From: DASYTH01 sp036002505
GTDB lineage: Bacteria; Actinomycetota; Actinomycetes; Mycobacteriales; Pseudonocardiaceae
Assembly: GCF_036002505.1 (NCBI RefSeq)
Contig: NZ_DASYTH010000121.1
Location: 11,071-75,070, forward strand
Length of the DNA: 64,000 bases
Direction: 5' to 3'
The translations under genes were made by a program, and so were the position numbers. Below, piece by piece: positions 28,376 to 37,734 of this stretch (positions within the stretch are counted from its first letter, which is position 1; the number at the start of each line of letters is the position of its first letter). The notes beneath the pieces were generated by a model that saw only the letters and a list, made by a program, of their open reading frames with translations, searched no databases and had not been told where the DNA came from.

Positions 28376-29431
28376 ATGGCTGACGCGCTCGCCTTGCTGG
28401 CCACGCTGCTTCTGTTGCTGGGCAACGGGTTCTTCGTCGGCGCCGAGTTCGCGATCATCACCGCGCGGCGGGACCGGCTGGAGGGGCTGGTCGAGGACGG
28501 GCAGCGGCGGGCCCGGGTGGTGATCGAGGCCGGCCGCCAGCTGCCGCTGCTGATCGCCGGCGCCCAGCTCGGCATCACGGTGTGCTCGCTGGGGCTGGGC
28601 GCGCTGGCCGAGCCGGTGGTCGCGGGGTTGCTGGAGCGGCCGTTCGAGCGGCTGGGGATTCCCGCGGCGGTGCTGCACGGCGTGGCGTTCGCGCTGGCGT
28701 TGGCGATCGTGGTGGCGCTGCACACGGTGATCGGCGAGATGGTGCCGAAGAACCTGGCCATCGCCGGACCGGAGCGGGCGGCGATGCTGCTGGTGCCGCC
28801 GCACTACGCGTTCTGCAAGCTGGTGCGGCCGGTGCTGCGGTTGTTCACCGCCGTCGCCCAGGGGGTGCTGCGGCGGATGGGCGTGGAGCCCAAGGACGAG
28901 CTGGAGAGCGCCTACACGCCCGACGAGCTGGCCACGCTGATCGCCGAGTCGCGGCGGGAGGGGCTGCTGGAGCCGGCCGAGCACCGCCGGCTGACGAAGA
29001 CCCTGTCCACCACCGGACGCACGGTGGCCGACGTGGTGGTGCCGCTGGCCTCGGTGCGGACCGTGCCGGCGAACCCGACCACCGGCGACGTGGCGGCGGC
29101 GGTGACCGACACCGGGTTCTCCCGGTTCCCGGTGCGGACCGCGGACGGCCGGCTCAACGGCTACCTGCACGTGAAGGACGTGCTCGACCTGGCCGGCGAG
29201 GATCCGTCCACTCCGGTCCCCCGGTCGCGGATCCGGGTGTTGCCGCAGCTGCCGGCGGGGAGCCGGCTCGACGACGCGCTGACGGCGTTGCGCCGGGCCC
29301 GCAGCCACCTGGCCACGGCCGTCGGTCCGGACCGGACGGTGCTGGGCGTCGTCGCGTTGGAGGATCTGGTCGAGGAGTACGTCGGCACGGTCCGCGACGG
29401 CACCCACACCGGCAACGGCCTTCCGTCCTGA
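28376..29431 (+). CDS. CNNM-family membrane protein without CorC domain
   Basis: 351-aa paralogue of the preceding protein: CNNM domain with VGAEFAIITARRDRLEGL (residues 21-38), GEMVPKNLAIAGPE (121-134) and a CBS pair (about 200-340) ending in VVALEDLVEEYVGTV. It lacks the roughly 90-residue CorC_HlyC tail, as does the second member of the mycobacterial pair. It may form a heteromer with the upstream protein in divalent-cation transport. The start follows a palindromic repeat. Its 3' end faces a convergent aldo-keto reductase gene. Confidence 0.9.
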   Translation: MADALALLATLLLLLGNGFFVGAEFAIITARRDRLEGLVEDGQRRARVVIEAGRQLPLLIAGAQLGITVCSLGLGALAEPVVAGLLERPFERLGIPAAVLHGVAFALALAIVVALHTVIGEMVPKNLAIAGPERAAMLLVPPHYAFCKLVRPVLRLFTAVAQGVLRRMGVEPKDELESAYTPDELATLIAESRREGLLEPAEHRRLTKTLSTTGRTVADVVVPLASVRTVPANPTTGDVAAAVTDTGFSRFPVRTADGRLNGYLHVKDVLDLAGEDPSTPVPRSRIRVLPQLPAGSRLDDALTALRRARSHLATAVGPDRTVLGVVALEDLVEEYVGTVRDGTHTGNGLPS

Positions 29432-29513
29432 GTGGACTATGCCTGCCTCGCACCGACCAACCGCACCTCAGGGGACCGTGACGGCAACCAGCCACAATCA
29501 ACCTGCCATCCGC

Positions 29514-29531
29514 TGCGTTCCCCGGAACGCA
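29514..29531. terminator. Hairpin between convergent genes
   Basis: Inverted repeat TGCGTTC...GAACGCA around a CCCG loop, between the CNNM gene stop (29431) and the aldo-keto reductase stop (29568). There is no U-tract; it could serve both directions. Confidence 0.4.
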
Positions 29532-29567
29532 ACGACCGCATCAAAATTCCGGAGAGGCGGAGTAGCC

Positions 29568-30398
29568 CTAGTCGAACGTGTCGGGGTCGAGACCGGTGCG
29601 CCGGCCGGTGTTCAGCTCGGCCAGCGTCGCCAGGTCGTCCGGGGCCAGCTCGAAGTCGAAAACGTCGATGTTCTCCCGGATTCGGCTCGGTGTCACCGAC
29701 TTCGGGATCGGCACGACGCCCTGCTCGAGGTGCCAGCGCAGCACGATCTGGGCCGGCGTCCGGTCGTACTTCTGGGCGAGGCCCGTGATCGTCGGGTCGC
29801 GCAGCAGCTTGCCGCGGGCCAGCGGGCTCCATGCCTGCGTGACGATGCCGTGCCGGGCGTGGAACGCGCGCAGCTCGTCCTGCGGCAGGTTCGGGTGCAG
29901 CTCGATCTGGTTCACCGCGGGGACGACGTCGGTCTGGTCGAGCAGCCGGCGCAGGTGCGAGATGTGGAAGTTGGACACGCCGATCGAGCGCGCCCGGCCG
30001 TCCGCGCGCAGCTTCTCGAACGCCTTCCAGGTCTCGACGTACCGCGGGCGCTGCGGGGTCGGCCAGTGGATCAGGTACAGGTCCAGGTAGTCCAGCCGGA
30101 GCCGGCGCAGGCTCTCGTCGAACGCCCGGAGCGCGGCGTCGTAACCCTGGTCGCTGTTCCACAGCTTGGTCGTGACGAACAGCTCCGCGCGCGGCACCGC
30201 GGCGTCGGCGACCGCGTCCCCGACGCCGGACTCGTTGCGGTACAAGGCGGCCGTGTCGATGCTGCGGTACCCGGCGGCGATCGCGGTGTGCACCACCGAG
30301 GCCACCGTCTCGTTCGGCACCTGCCACACGCCGAGGCCCAGCTGCGGCAGGCGCGCACCGTCGTTGAGCGTGACGCTGGGCACGGTGCTCATGGCCAC
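29568..30398 (-). CDS. Aldo/keto reductase
   Basis: 276-aa NADPH-dependent (beta/alpha)8 oxidoreductase of the 2,5-diketo-D-gluconate reductase type (AKR5-like). The catalytic tetrad can be read as D48 and Y53 (SIDTAALYRNE), K78 (VTTKLW) and H111 (LIHWP). The AKR signatures LRLDYLDLYLIHWP and IGVSNFHISHLRRLL and the cofactor region IPKSVTPSRIRENIDVFDF are intact. The physiological substrate is unknown. The start is ATG 30398 or the in-frame ATG 30392. Confidence 0.92.
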   Translation of the reverse strand: MAMSTVPSVTLNDGARLPQLGLGVWQVPNETVASVVHTAIAAGYRSIDTAALYRNESGVGDAVADAAVPRAELFVTTKLWNSDQGYDAALRAFDESLRRLRLDYLDLYLIHWPTPQRPRYVETWKAFEKLRADGRARSIGVSNFHISHLRRLLDQTDVVPAVNQIELHPNLPQDELRAFHARHGIVTQAWSPLARGKLLRDPTITGLAQKYDRTPAQIVLRWHLEQGVVPIPKSVTPSRIRENIDVFDFELAPDDLATLAELNTGRRTGLDPDTFD

Positions 30399-30463
30399 CT
30401 CACTTCCGCGGACGAACTACCGCGATCTTGTCAGTCCGGTCTGGCATGCCGCCCTGACCCACC

Positions 30464-30586
30464 CGCGAGTTCGACACTCAGGACCGCGAGTTCGACGTTG
30501 GGGACCGCGAGTTCGGCGTTCGTGTCGGTACGACTCGGTTGCCGGACGATACGACTCGCGTGCTGGAACGTACGACTCGCCGCAAG
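30464..30586. repeat. Inverted array of 21-bp units, CGAGTTC/CGAGTCG word
   Basis: Three direct units starting at 30464, 30485 and 30506, each beginning CGCGAGTTCG, run straight into three inverted units starting at 30527, 30548 and 30569, each with the word TACGACTCG at the same place. The period is exactly 21 bp throughout. It fills the gap between the aldo-keto reductase start and the TetR stop (the last bases abut the stop codon). Non-coding. Confidence 0.85.
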
Positions 30587-30587
30587 G

Positions 30588-31295
30588 TCAGCGCAGGCCG
30601 ATGAAGGTGGCCATGGCGCGGGTCTGGTAGTGGAACCAGTCGTCGCGTTCGTCGATGGTGTTGTCGATGCGGCCGAACAGTTCGAAGCTGATGGCGCCGA
30701 AGAGCTCGGTCCAGGCGATCATGCCGCGGGCCATGATGGACGGGGGGATCTTGGCTCCGATGTGGACGGACAGCACGGCGATCTCGCGGCGGAGCGGGTT
30801 GCGGACCGGGGGGGAGCCGGCCTCGGTGAGCATCCCGGCTTCGTAGGCGTCGGCGAGGATGGCGCCCAGCACCACGACCGGCCGGGTGGCGGGCCCGACG
30901 GTGTCCCGGGGGGCCGCGTAGCCGGGCACCGGGCTGCCGTAGATCAACGCGTACTCGTGCGGCTGGGCCAGGGACCATGCCCGCAGCGCGTTCGCCACCG
31001 CGTGCCACCGGGCGAGCACGTCCGAGCGGTTCGACACGTTCGCGTCCGCGGTCTCGGCTGCCTCACCCATCGAGTCGTACGCGTCGATGATCAACGCGGT
31101 GAGCAGCTCGTCGCGGCTGGGGAAGTACCGGTACAGCGCTGAGGAGACCATCCCCATGTCCCGGGACACGGCGCGCAGGGACAGGGCCGCTCCTTCGTTC
31201 GCCACGTGCCGGCGGGCCACGTTCTTGATCTCGTCGATCATCTCCGCGCGGACCCGGGCCCGGATGGAGCCGGCGGCGGGTGTCTTCTCGGTCAT
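30588..31295 (-). CDS. TetR-family regulator (WHG-type C-terminal domain)
   Basis: 235-aa TetR regulator. HTH at about 18-62 (RRHVANEGAALSLRAVSRDMGMVSSALYRYFPSRDELL), then a C-terminal TetR_C_13/WHG-like domain (WSLAQPHEYALIYGSPVPGY). The ATG 31295 begins MTEKTPAAG; the longer frame crosses the divergent promoter. It is divergently transcribed from the SDR gene with an operator-like palindrome over the latter's -35 box, so it probably represses that gene and itself. Confidence 0.88.
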   Translation of the reverse strand: MTEKTPAAGSIRARVRAEMIDEIKNVARRHVANEGAALSLRAVSRDMGMVSSALYRYFPSRDELLTALIIDAYDSMGEAAETADANVSNRSDVLARWHAVANALRAWSLAQPHEYALIYGSPVPGYAAPRDTVGPATRPVVVLGAILADAYEAGMLTEAGSPPVRNPLRREIAVLSVHIGAKIPPSIMARGMIAWTELFGAISFELFGRIDNTIDERDDWFHYQTRAMATFIGLR

Positions 31296-31319
31296 GAAGC
31301 AGATTGTTGCACACATTCG

Positions 31320-31386
31320 AGAGCACTGCTCTTGACAGCGAGCACCTGAACCGAGACTATGGATTCGAAGCGAGAGCACTGATCTC
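31320..31386 (+). promoter_or_regulatory. SDR promoter with TetR operator
   Basis: Perfect palindrome AGAGCA-C-TGCTCT (31320-31332) abuts a consensus -35 box TTGACA (31332-31337). A -10-like GACTAT (31355-31360) follows after 17 nt. A second CGAGAGCACTG copy is at 31371-31381. Two copies of the same word flanking a promoter between a TetR gene and its divergent target strongly suggest an operator pair. Confidence 0.7.
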
Positions 31387-31407
31387 AATCGAGAGAAGGG
31401 AACACAG

Positions 31408-32307
31408 ATGGCCCTCCACACCATCGTCGGCGCCGGTCCGGTCGGCACCGCCACCGCGACGCTGCTGGCCGAGCGCGGCGACAAGGTCCGGATCATCACC
31501 CGCCGCGGCTCCGGGCCCGAGCACCCCGCCGTCGAGCGGATCGCCGCGGACGCCACCGACGCCGACCGGCTCACCGAGCTCGCCCAGGGTGCCGTCGCGC
31601 TCTACAACTGCGTGAGCCCGCTCTACCACCGCTGGCAGACCGACTGGCCGCCACTCGGCGCCGCGCTGCTGACCGCGGCCGAGCGCAGCGGCGCCGTGCT
31701 CACCGTGACCAGCAACCTCTACGGCTACGTGCCCGAGAACGGTCTGATCACCGACACGACGCCGCTCGCCGCGACCCACTGGAAGCTTCGGTTCCGCGCG
31801 GACATGTGGCGCGAGGCGCTCGCCCGGCACGAAGCCGGCCGGATCCGGATGACCGAGGTGCGCGGCAGCGACTACCTGGAAGACAACTCGATCTTCAGCG
31901 TGGCGCTGGCCAAACCGCTGCTCGCCGGCAAGCGGGCCTACACGCCCACCCCGCTGGACGTGCCGCACAGCTGGACGGCGGTCGCGGACGTGGCCCGCAC
32001 GCTGGTCACCGTGGCCGCCGACGACCGGGCCTGGGGCCGCGCCTGGCTCGTGCCGACCAACCCCCCGAAGACCGTCCGCCAACTCGCCACCCGGTTCGCC
32101 GAGGTCCGCGGCCTGCGCACGGCCAAGGTGAGCACGGTCCCCTACCCGCTGCTCTGGTCACTCGGCCTGGTCAACCCGATGATGCGCGAGCTGCGTACCA
32201 CCCGCTACCAGTTCACCAAGCCGTTCATCCTCGACTCCTCGCTCACCGAGCGCACCTTCGACCTGGCCCCGACCAACCTCGACGTCACCCTCAAGCAGAT
32301 CGCCTAA
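31408..32307 (+). CDS. Atypical SDR / NAD-dependent epimerase-like protein
   Basis: 299-aa Rossmann-fold protein of the extended or atypical SDR group (NmrA/epimerase-like). Nucleotide-binding GAGPVGTATATLLAERG is at residues 8-24. The catalytic YxxxK is not evident, so it may bind NAD(P) for sensing or catalyse a different reaction. The ATG follows GAGAAGGGAAC. It is controlled by a promoter with TetR operator words. Its TAA overlaps the stop of the convergent restriction-gene remnant. Confidence 0.82.
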   Translation: MALHTIVGAGPVGTATATLLAERGDKVRIITRRGSGPEHPAVERIAADATDADRLTELAQGAVALYNCVSPLYHRWQTDWPPLGAALLTAAERSGAVLTVTSNLYGYVPENGLITDTTPLAATHWKLRFRADMWREALARHEAGRIRMTEVRGSDYLEDNSIFSVALAKPLLAGKRAYTPTPLDVPHSWTAVADVARTLVTVAADDRAWGRAWLVPTNPPKTVRQLATRFAEVRGLRTAKVSTVPYPLLWSLGLVNPMMRELRTTRYQFTKPFILDSSLTERTFDLAPTNLDVTLKQIA

Positions 32308-33219
32308 CCGTGCTCCGCGGTGAGGGGCTCGCCCTTGAAGACCTCCGTGCGATGCCAGACGAGATGGAGCTCAGCGGGCGTGGTCGTCCCGGGTCGGGGT
32401 CGGAGCCGGCGGCCATGGAGGTCGTAGACCGCGCGGCCGGCCGGAGTTCGGGCGGTGAACGTGGTCGACACCTGGATGCCGAGGTCGAGGGTGAGCCCGA
32501 GCACGCCGAGGTCGAAGAGCTTGTGGTGCAAGGCGCACAAGGCGAGGCCGTTGTCCAGGGAGTCCGGTCCGTCGAGGGCGAACCGGCGGACGTGGGCCGC
32601 GCCGAGCCCGACCGACGCGTTCATGATCTGCCCGTCGTACCCGCAGAATGCGCACTGCCGATCCCAGGCCTGCATGATCTCGGCACGCCACGAGGCGTCC
32701 CGCCGCCGGGCCTTCGACGCGCCGCCGTCGCCCGGAACGGCCGGGCCGCTGAGCACGGCGTCGGGATCGAGACCCACCGCGGCGAGCACATCGGGAGCGA
32801 CGGTGTCCGGAAAGCTGGCGGTGACCAGGCTGCGTGCGGCCAGGCTGAGCGGGTCGGGGTCGCGGGCGAGTTGCCGCTCGAGCCCGGCGTCCAGCCGGCC
32901 GACGACGCCGAGATCGGCGAGTTGCTGCTTCTGGTCGTCCGGCACGGAGTGATCCAGCGTCCAGACGCCATCTCTCCGGAGCCGGGTGAACGGGTATGCC
33001 GCACGTTGGACGGGGCCGATCCGGGAGACCGGGGCGAACTCTCCGATCAGTGCGGCAAGGCGTTCCGACGTTGCCGACCACGCCAACTCTCTCGTGCCGG
33101 TGTTGGCCCAGCGCGAGCAGGGCGAGCAGCGGCTTGTGCGGAGAACGACGACCGTTCTGCTGGTGCTGGCGCAGGGACGCGAACCGCCGCAGTACCTCGG
33201 CCGCGTCCGGATCACTCAT
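32304..33219 (-). pseudogene. Frameshifted ScoMcrA/SprMcrA-like HNH restriction endonuclease
   Basis: The intact C-terminal part resembles phosphorothioate/5mC-dependent type IV enzymes: a sulfur/modified-base-binding region (QRAAYPFTRLRRDGVWTLD) and an HNH nuclease (CAFCGYDGQ, AAHVRRFALDGPDSLDNGLALC, LHHKLFD). The true N-terminus (MSDPDAAEVLRRFASLRQHQ..SPHKPLLALLALG) starts at ATG 33219, 2 nt after the gcvP stop, but is in a different frame from the rest. The two frames meet at about 33102-33112. The conserved text would be LLALG..ANTGTRELAWS; loss of about 8 bp between two CTGGGC words would explain the shift (inference). The 303-aa open frame from GTG 33215 has a nonsense N-terminus. It is either a pseudogene, a phase-variable gene or a sequencing error. 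Confidence 0.75.
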
Positions 33220-33221
33220 GA

Positions 33222-36095
33222 TCAGCTCTGGTACGCCTCGATGGGCGGGCAGGAGCAGATCAGGTTCCGGTCGCCCTTGGCGCCGTCGATGCGGCGCACC
33301 GGCGGCCAGACCTTTGTGGACGATGGGCCGAGCGGGAACGCGGCCTCGTCGCGGGTGTAGGGGTGGTCCCACTTTCCGGCGATCGAGGCGGCCGTGTGCG
33401 GGGCGTTGTGCAGGGGGTTGTCCTCGGGCGGCCACTCCCCCTGGCGCACCCGCTCGATCTCGGCGTGGATGGCGATCATGGCGTCGCAGAAGCGATCCAG
33501 CTCGGCGAGGTCCTCACTTTCGGTCGGCTCCACCATGAGCGTGCCGGCCACCGGGAAGGACATCGTGGGGGCGTGCAGGCCGTAGTCGGCGAGGCGCTTG
33601 GCCACGTCGTCGACGGTGATCCCGGTGGCCTTGGTGATCGGGCGCAGATCGAGGATGCACTCGTGCGCGACGAAGCCGCCGACGCCGGTGTAGAGCACCG
33701 GGAAGTGCTGGTTTAGCCGGCGCGCGACGTAGTTGGCCGCAGCGACGGCGGTCAGCGTGGCCCGGCGCAGTCCGTCCGCACCCATCATCCGGACATAGGC
33801 CCAGGAGATCGGCAGGATGGAGGCGCTCCCCCACGGCGCCGCGCTGATCGGGCCGACGCCGGTGGCCGGGCCGGCCTCGGGCTGCAGCGGGTGGTTGGGC
33901 AGGAACGGCGCCAGGTGCGCGCGCACCCCGATCGGCCCGACCCCGGGCCCACCGCCGCCGTGCGGAATGCAGAACGTCTTGTGCAGGTTGAGATGCGACA
34001 CGTCCGCGCCGAACTTCCCGAAGCGCGCCAAGCCGATCAGCGCGTTGAGATTCGCACCGTCCACATAGACCTGTCCACCCGCGTCGTGGACCAGACCACA
34101 CACCTCGCGCACGGTGTCCTCGTACACCCCGTGCGTGGACGGGTAGGTGATCATGATCGCGGCCAGGTCGGTGCGATGTTCGTCCACAGTGGACCGAAGG
34201 TGGTCGAGGTCGATGTTGCCGGCGTCGTCGCACTTCACCACGACGACCCGCATCCCGGCCATCACCGCGCTCGCCGCGTTGGTGCCGTGCGCGCTGGCCG
34301 GGATCAGGCACACGTCCCGCCGGCCCTGCCCGAGGCTGTGGTGGTAGGCGCGGATCGCCAGCAGCCCGGCGAACTCTCCCTGGCTGCCCGCGTTCGGCTG
34401 CAGGCTGACCGCGTCGTACCCGGTCAGCTCGGCCAGCCAGCGCTCGAGGTCGGCCACCACGGCGAGCATCCCGGCGGCGTCCGCGGCCGGGGCGAACGGG
34501 TGCAGCTCGGCGAACTCCGGCCAGGTGACCGGCTCCATCTCCGCGGTGGCGTTCAGCTTCATCGTGCACGACCCCAGCGGGATCATGCTCCGGTCCAGCG
34601 CGACATCCTTGTCCGACAACGCACGCAGGTACCGCAGCAGCGCCGTCTCCGACCGGTGCGCGGAGAACACCGGGTGCGTCAGGTACTCCGAGGTCCGGAC
34701 CAGCCCGGCCGGCACGCTGTCCGAAGTGGACACATCGAGGAGATCCGCGTCGGCCACCACTCCGAACGCCCGCCACACCAAGGAAAGGTGCGCGCGGGTG
34801 GTCGGCTCGGCACAGGCGATCCCGACATGGTCGGCGTCGGCCAGTCGCAGGTTCACCCCGAGCTCCCGGGCCGCGGCCACCACCGCGGCCGCCCGCCCCG
34901 GCACCCGCGCCAGCACCGTGTCGAAGAAGTGCTCGTGCACCACCTCGACACCGCCCGCGCGCAGCCCGGCGGCGAGCACCGCGGCCATCCGGTGCACCCG
35001 GGTCGCGATCGCCCGCAACCCGTCCGGCCCGTGGTACACCGCGTACATCGACGCCATCACCGCGAGCAGCACCTGGGCGGTGCAGATGTTGCTGGTCGCC
35101 TTCTCCCGGCGGATGTGCTGCTCCCGGGTCTGCAGCGCCAGCCGGTAGGCCATCGCGCCGTCCGCGTCGGTGCTGACCCCGACCAGGCGCCCGGGCAGCT
35201 GCCGCTCCAGCCCCTGCCGCACGGCGAGGAAACCGGCGTGCGGCCCGCCGAAGCCGATCGGCACGCCGAACCGCTGAGTGGAGCCGACCGCCGCGTCCGC
35301 ACCGATCTCGCCCGGCGGGCGCAGCAGCGTCAGCCCCAGAATGTCGGCGGCCACCACGACCTGGGCGCCCCGCTCGTGCGCGGCCGCGACCAGCGATTCA
35401 TGATCACGAACGGCACCCGAGGCGCCCGGGTACGCCAGCAGCACGCCGAAGAACTCGTCGTCCGGCAGCCCGCCGGTCAGGTCCGCCACCACGACCCGGA
35501 TGCCCAGCGGCTCGGCCCGGGTCTCGATCACGGCGATGGTCTGCGGGAACGTGTCCGCGTCCACCAGGAACCGGTTGGACTTCGACCGGCTGGCCCGGCG
35601 CAGCAGTGTCATCGCCTCGGCCGCGGCCGTCGACTCGTCCAGCATCGAGGCGTTGGCCACCGGCAGCCGCGTCAAGTCACCGACCATGGTCTGAAAATTG
35701 AGCAACGCCTCAAGCCGGCCCTGCGAGATCTCGGGCTGGTACGGCGTGTACGCGGTGTACCAGGCCGGGCTCTCCAGCACATTGCGGCGGATGACCGGGG
35801 GCGTGGTCGTGCCGTGGTAACCGAGGCCGATCATCTGGACCATTTGTCGGTTCCGGGCCGACAGCGCCCGCAGCTCGGCCAGCGACTCCGCCTCGGTGGC
35901 CGGCGCGGGCAGGTCGACGGTGAACCCACGGTCCCGGATCGACTCCGGCACGGCGCGCAGGGCCAGCTCGTCGAGCGACCCGACGCCGATCACGTCGAGC
36001 ATCCGCGCCATTTCCGCCGGGCGCGGACCGATGTGCCGGTCGGCGAAGGGGGTGCCGTGCTCGAGTGCGGCGAGGGAAATACGGTCCCGCGTCAT
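33222..36095 (-). CDS. gcvP: Glycine dehydrogenase (decarboxylating) GcvP
   Basis: P-protein of the glycine cleavage system, 957 aa, full length for the single-chain form. It decarboxylates glycine and hands the aminomethyl group to lipoyl-GcvH (also in this window). N- and C-terminal halves are pseudo-duplicated. The PLP lysine lies in LNLHKTFCIPHGGGGPGVGPIGV in the second half, and the first half has MLDESTAAAEAM and GGPHAGFLAVR. The ATG 36095 is preceded by GGAGG and by a tandem glycine riboswitch, so expression should be induced by glycine. gcvT is not in the window. Confidence 0.97.
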   Translation of the reverse strand: MTRDRISLAALEHGTPFADRHIGPRPAEMARMLDVIGVGSLDELALRAVPESIRDRGFTVDLPAPATEAESLAELRALSARNRQMVQMIGLGYHGTTTPPVIRRNVLESPAWYTAYTPYQPEISQGRLEALLNFQTMVGDLTRLPVANASMLDESTAAAEAMTLLRRASRSKSNRFLVDADTFPQTIAVIETRAEPLGIRVVVADLTGGLPDDEFFGVLLAYPGASGAVRDHESLVAAAHERGAQVVVAADILGLTLLRPPGEIGADAAVGSTQRFGVPIGFGGPHAGFLAVRQGLERQLPGRLVGVSTDADGAMAYRLALQTREQHIRREKATSNICTAQVLLAVMASMYAVYHGPDGLRAIATRVHRMAAVLAAGLRAGGVEVVHEHFFDTVLARVPGRAAAVVAAARELGVNLRLADADHVGIACAEPTTRAHLSLVWRAFGVVADADLLDVSTSDSVPAGLVRTSEYLTHPVFSAHRSETALLRYLRALSDKDVALDRSMIPLGSCTMKLNATAEMEPVTWPEFAELHPFAPAADAAGMLAVVADLERWLAELTGYDAVSLQPNAGSQGEFAGLLAIRAYHHSLGQGRRDVCLIPASAHGTNAASAVMAGMRVVVVKCDDAGNIDLDHLRSTVDEHRTDLAAIMITYPSTHGVYEDTVREVCGLVHDAGGQVYVDGANLNALIGLARFGKFGADVSHLNLHKTFCIPHGGGGPGVGPIGVRAHLAPFLPNHPLQPEAGPATGVGPISAAPWGSASILPISWAYVRMMGADGLRRATLTAVAAANYVARRLNQHFPVLYTGVGGFVAHECILDLRPITKATGITVDDVAKRLADYGLHAPTMSFPVAGTLMVEPTESEDLAELDRFCDAMIAIHAEIERVRQGEWPPEDNPLHNAPHTAASIAGKWDHPYTRDEAAFPLGPSSTKVWPPVRRIDGAKGDRNLICSCPPIEAYQS

Positions 36096-36164
36096 AGGTA
36101 GCGCCTCCGGTGTGCAAGGTCAGGCCCGCGGGCGGCCACCCGCGACCCTCCCCCTCTGTCCGTG

Positions 36165-36352
36165 CCCGCACGACAACGGGCGCCTGAGAGCTTCGCCCAG
36201 CACGCTGGACTTGCACCTTCGGCGGGGTCATCGACGCCGACGACCCGCTTTCCAGAGGCGTCTCACCCGACGGTCCTGATGCCTGAGAGGTTCCGGGGAG
36301 GGGTTGCTCCTTCGGCGCCGAGCTGACTCGGACTCTCCCGCGCGGGTTCCAC
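36165..36352 (-). ncRNA. Tandem glycine riboswitch controlling gcvP
   Basis: Two glycine aptamers in the gcvP leader. Aptamer 1 reads GGGAGAGTCC (at 36340-36331), GCCGAAGGAGCAAC (36316-36303) and CCTCTCAGGC (36290-36281). Aptamer 2 reads GGTGAGACGCC (about 36270-36257), GCCGAAGGTGCAAG (36214-36201 region) and GCTCTCAGGCG (36191-36181). This is the conserved gcvT-element pattern with a short linker. About 70 nt separate it from the gcvP start, where an expression platform would lie. In actinobacteria these usually switch gcv expression on with glycine. Confidence 0.93.
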
Positions 36353-36386
36353 GACTACACCGCGAAGAGTACCCGCCCGACACTCA

Positions 36387-36950
<564 letters not shown>

Positions 36951-37260
36951 GCGTGCCTCCCCGCGGTGGACCCCCAGAACCCAGAATCACATCCTGGCGA
37001 TTCGCTCACCTTCGACGGTAAGTCTGCCGGACGACCCGGTCAACGCGACTCGCGGGCAAACGACCCTAAACCTCAGCTTCAGGTCCACCGTTACGCCAGA
37101 CGGCCTATCGCACGTTTTACCTGTTCAGCAACCACACGCGGGGGTCCGGGGGGCGGAGCCCCGCCGGCCGGGGGTCTGGGGGCTTGGCCCCCAGAAAACA
37201 CAGGTAAGGCCGCCCCAGGCGAGCGCTCTCCGCGAGCACACCTCGCCCCTCACCGCGGCC
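36951..37260. other. 310-bp gap with two GC hairpins
   Basis: Between the nuclease stop and the MerR start. Apart from the hairpins at 37150-37194 (separate entry) it shows no coding potential. It must hold the MerR promoter and leader, but I cannot place -35/-10 boxes with confidence. Confidence 0.5.
37150..37194 (-). terminator. Double hairpin after the bifunctional nuclease gene
   Basis: Two adjacent stems: GGGGC-GGA-GCCCC (37150-37162) and CTGGGGGC-TTG-GCCCCCAG (37176-37194), about 70-110 nt beyond the nuclease stop. There is no U-tract on the minus strand. Such G-run hairpins are frequent actinobacterial terminators. Confidence 0.55.
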
Positions 37261-37734
37261 TTACGTATCGGCTCCGCGGAAGTCTTCCGGGGAGACGGAG
37301 TCGAGGAACTCGCGGAACTTCTCGACCTCGTCCTCCTGCTCGTCCGGGATGATCAACCCGGCCTCCTGGAGCACGGAGTCCTCGGCGTGGATGGGGACGC
37401 CGATGCGCAGGGCCAGCGCCACCGAGTCGCTGGGGCGGGCGGAGACGCGCACGTCGCCGTCGAACACGAGCTCGGCGAAGAACGTGCCCTCGCGGAGGTC
37501 GGTGATGCGCACCTGCTCCAGCTCCCGGCCGAGCGCGCCGATGACGTCCTTGAGCAGGTCGTGGGTCAGCGGCCGAGCGGGCCGGACTCCCTGCTGTTCC
37601 AAGGCGATCGCAGTGGCCTCGACCGAGCCGATCCAGATGGGGAGGTACCGCTCACCCTCGGTCTCGCGGAGCAACAGGATGGGCTGGTTGGCAGGCAGCT
37701 CCACCCGCACGCCCACGACCCGCATCTCGCTCAT
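37261..37734 (-). CDS. Bifunctional nuclease family protein (DUF151)
   Basis: 157-aa DUF151 protein: VVGVRVELPANQPILLLRETEGERYLPIWIGSVEATAIALEQQG at the N-terminus, then VSARPSDSVALALRIGVPIHAEDSVL. The family includes a plant protein with DNase/RNase activity; bacterial functions are undefined. It is always found between two MerR genes in this actinobacterial block (Rv1829 position). It lies 148 nt after ftsR, so it may have its own promoter. Confidence 0.9.
   Translation of the reverse strand: MSEMRVVGVRVELPANQPILLLRETEGERYLPIWIGSVEATAIALEQQGVRPARPLTHDLLKDVIGALGRELEQVRITDLREGTFFAELVFDGDVRVSARPSDSVALALRIGVPIHAEDSVLQEAGLIIPDEQEDEVEKFREFLDSVSPEDFRGADT

Noticed and set aside
30464..30586. Possible CRISPR array
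   Set aside because: The 21-bp units follow each other without unique spacers and invert in the middle, and no cas genes are present.
32304..33215. Intact 303-aa HNH endonuclease
   Set aside because: The first 40 residues of this frame are Cys/Arg/Ser-rich nonsense, while the family N-terminus is in another frame directly behind gcvP; a frameshifted gene explains both.
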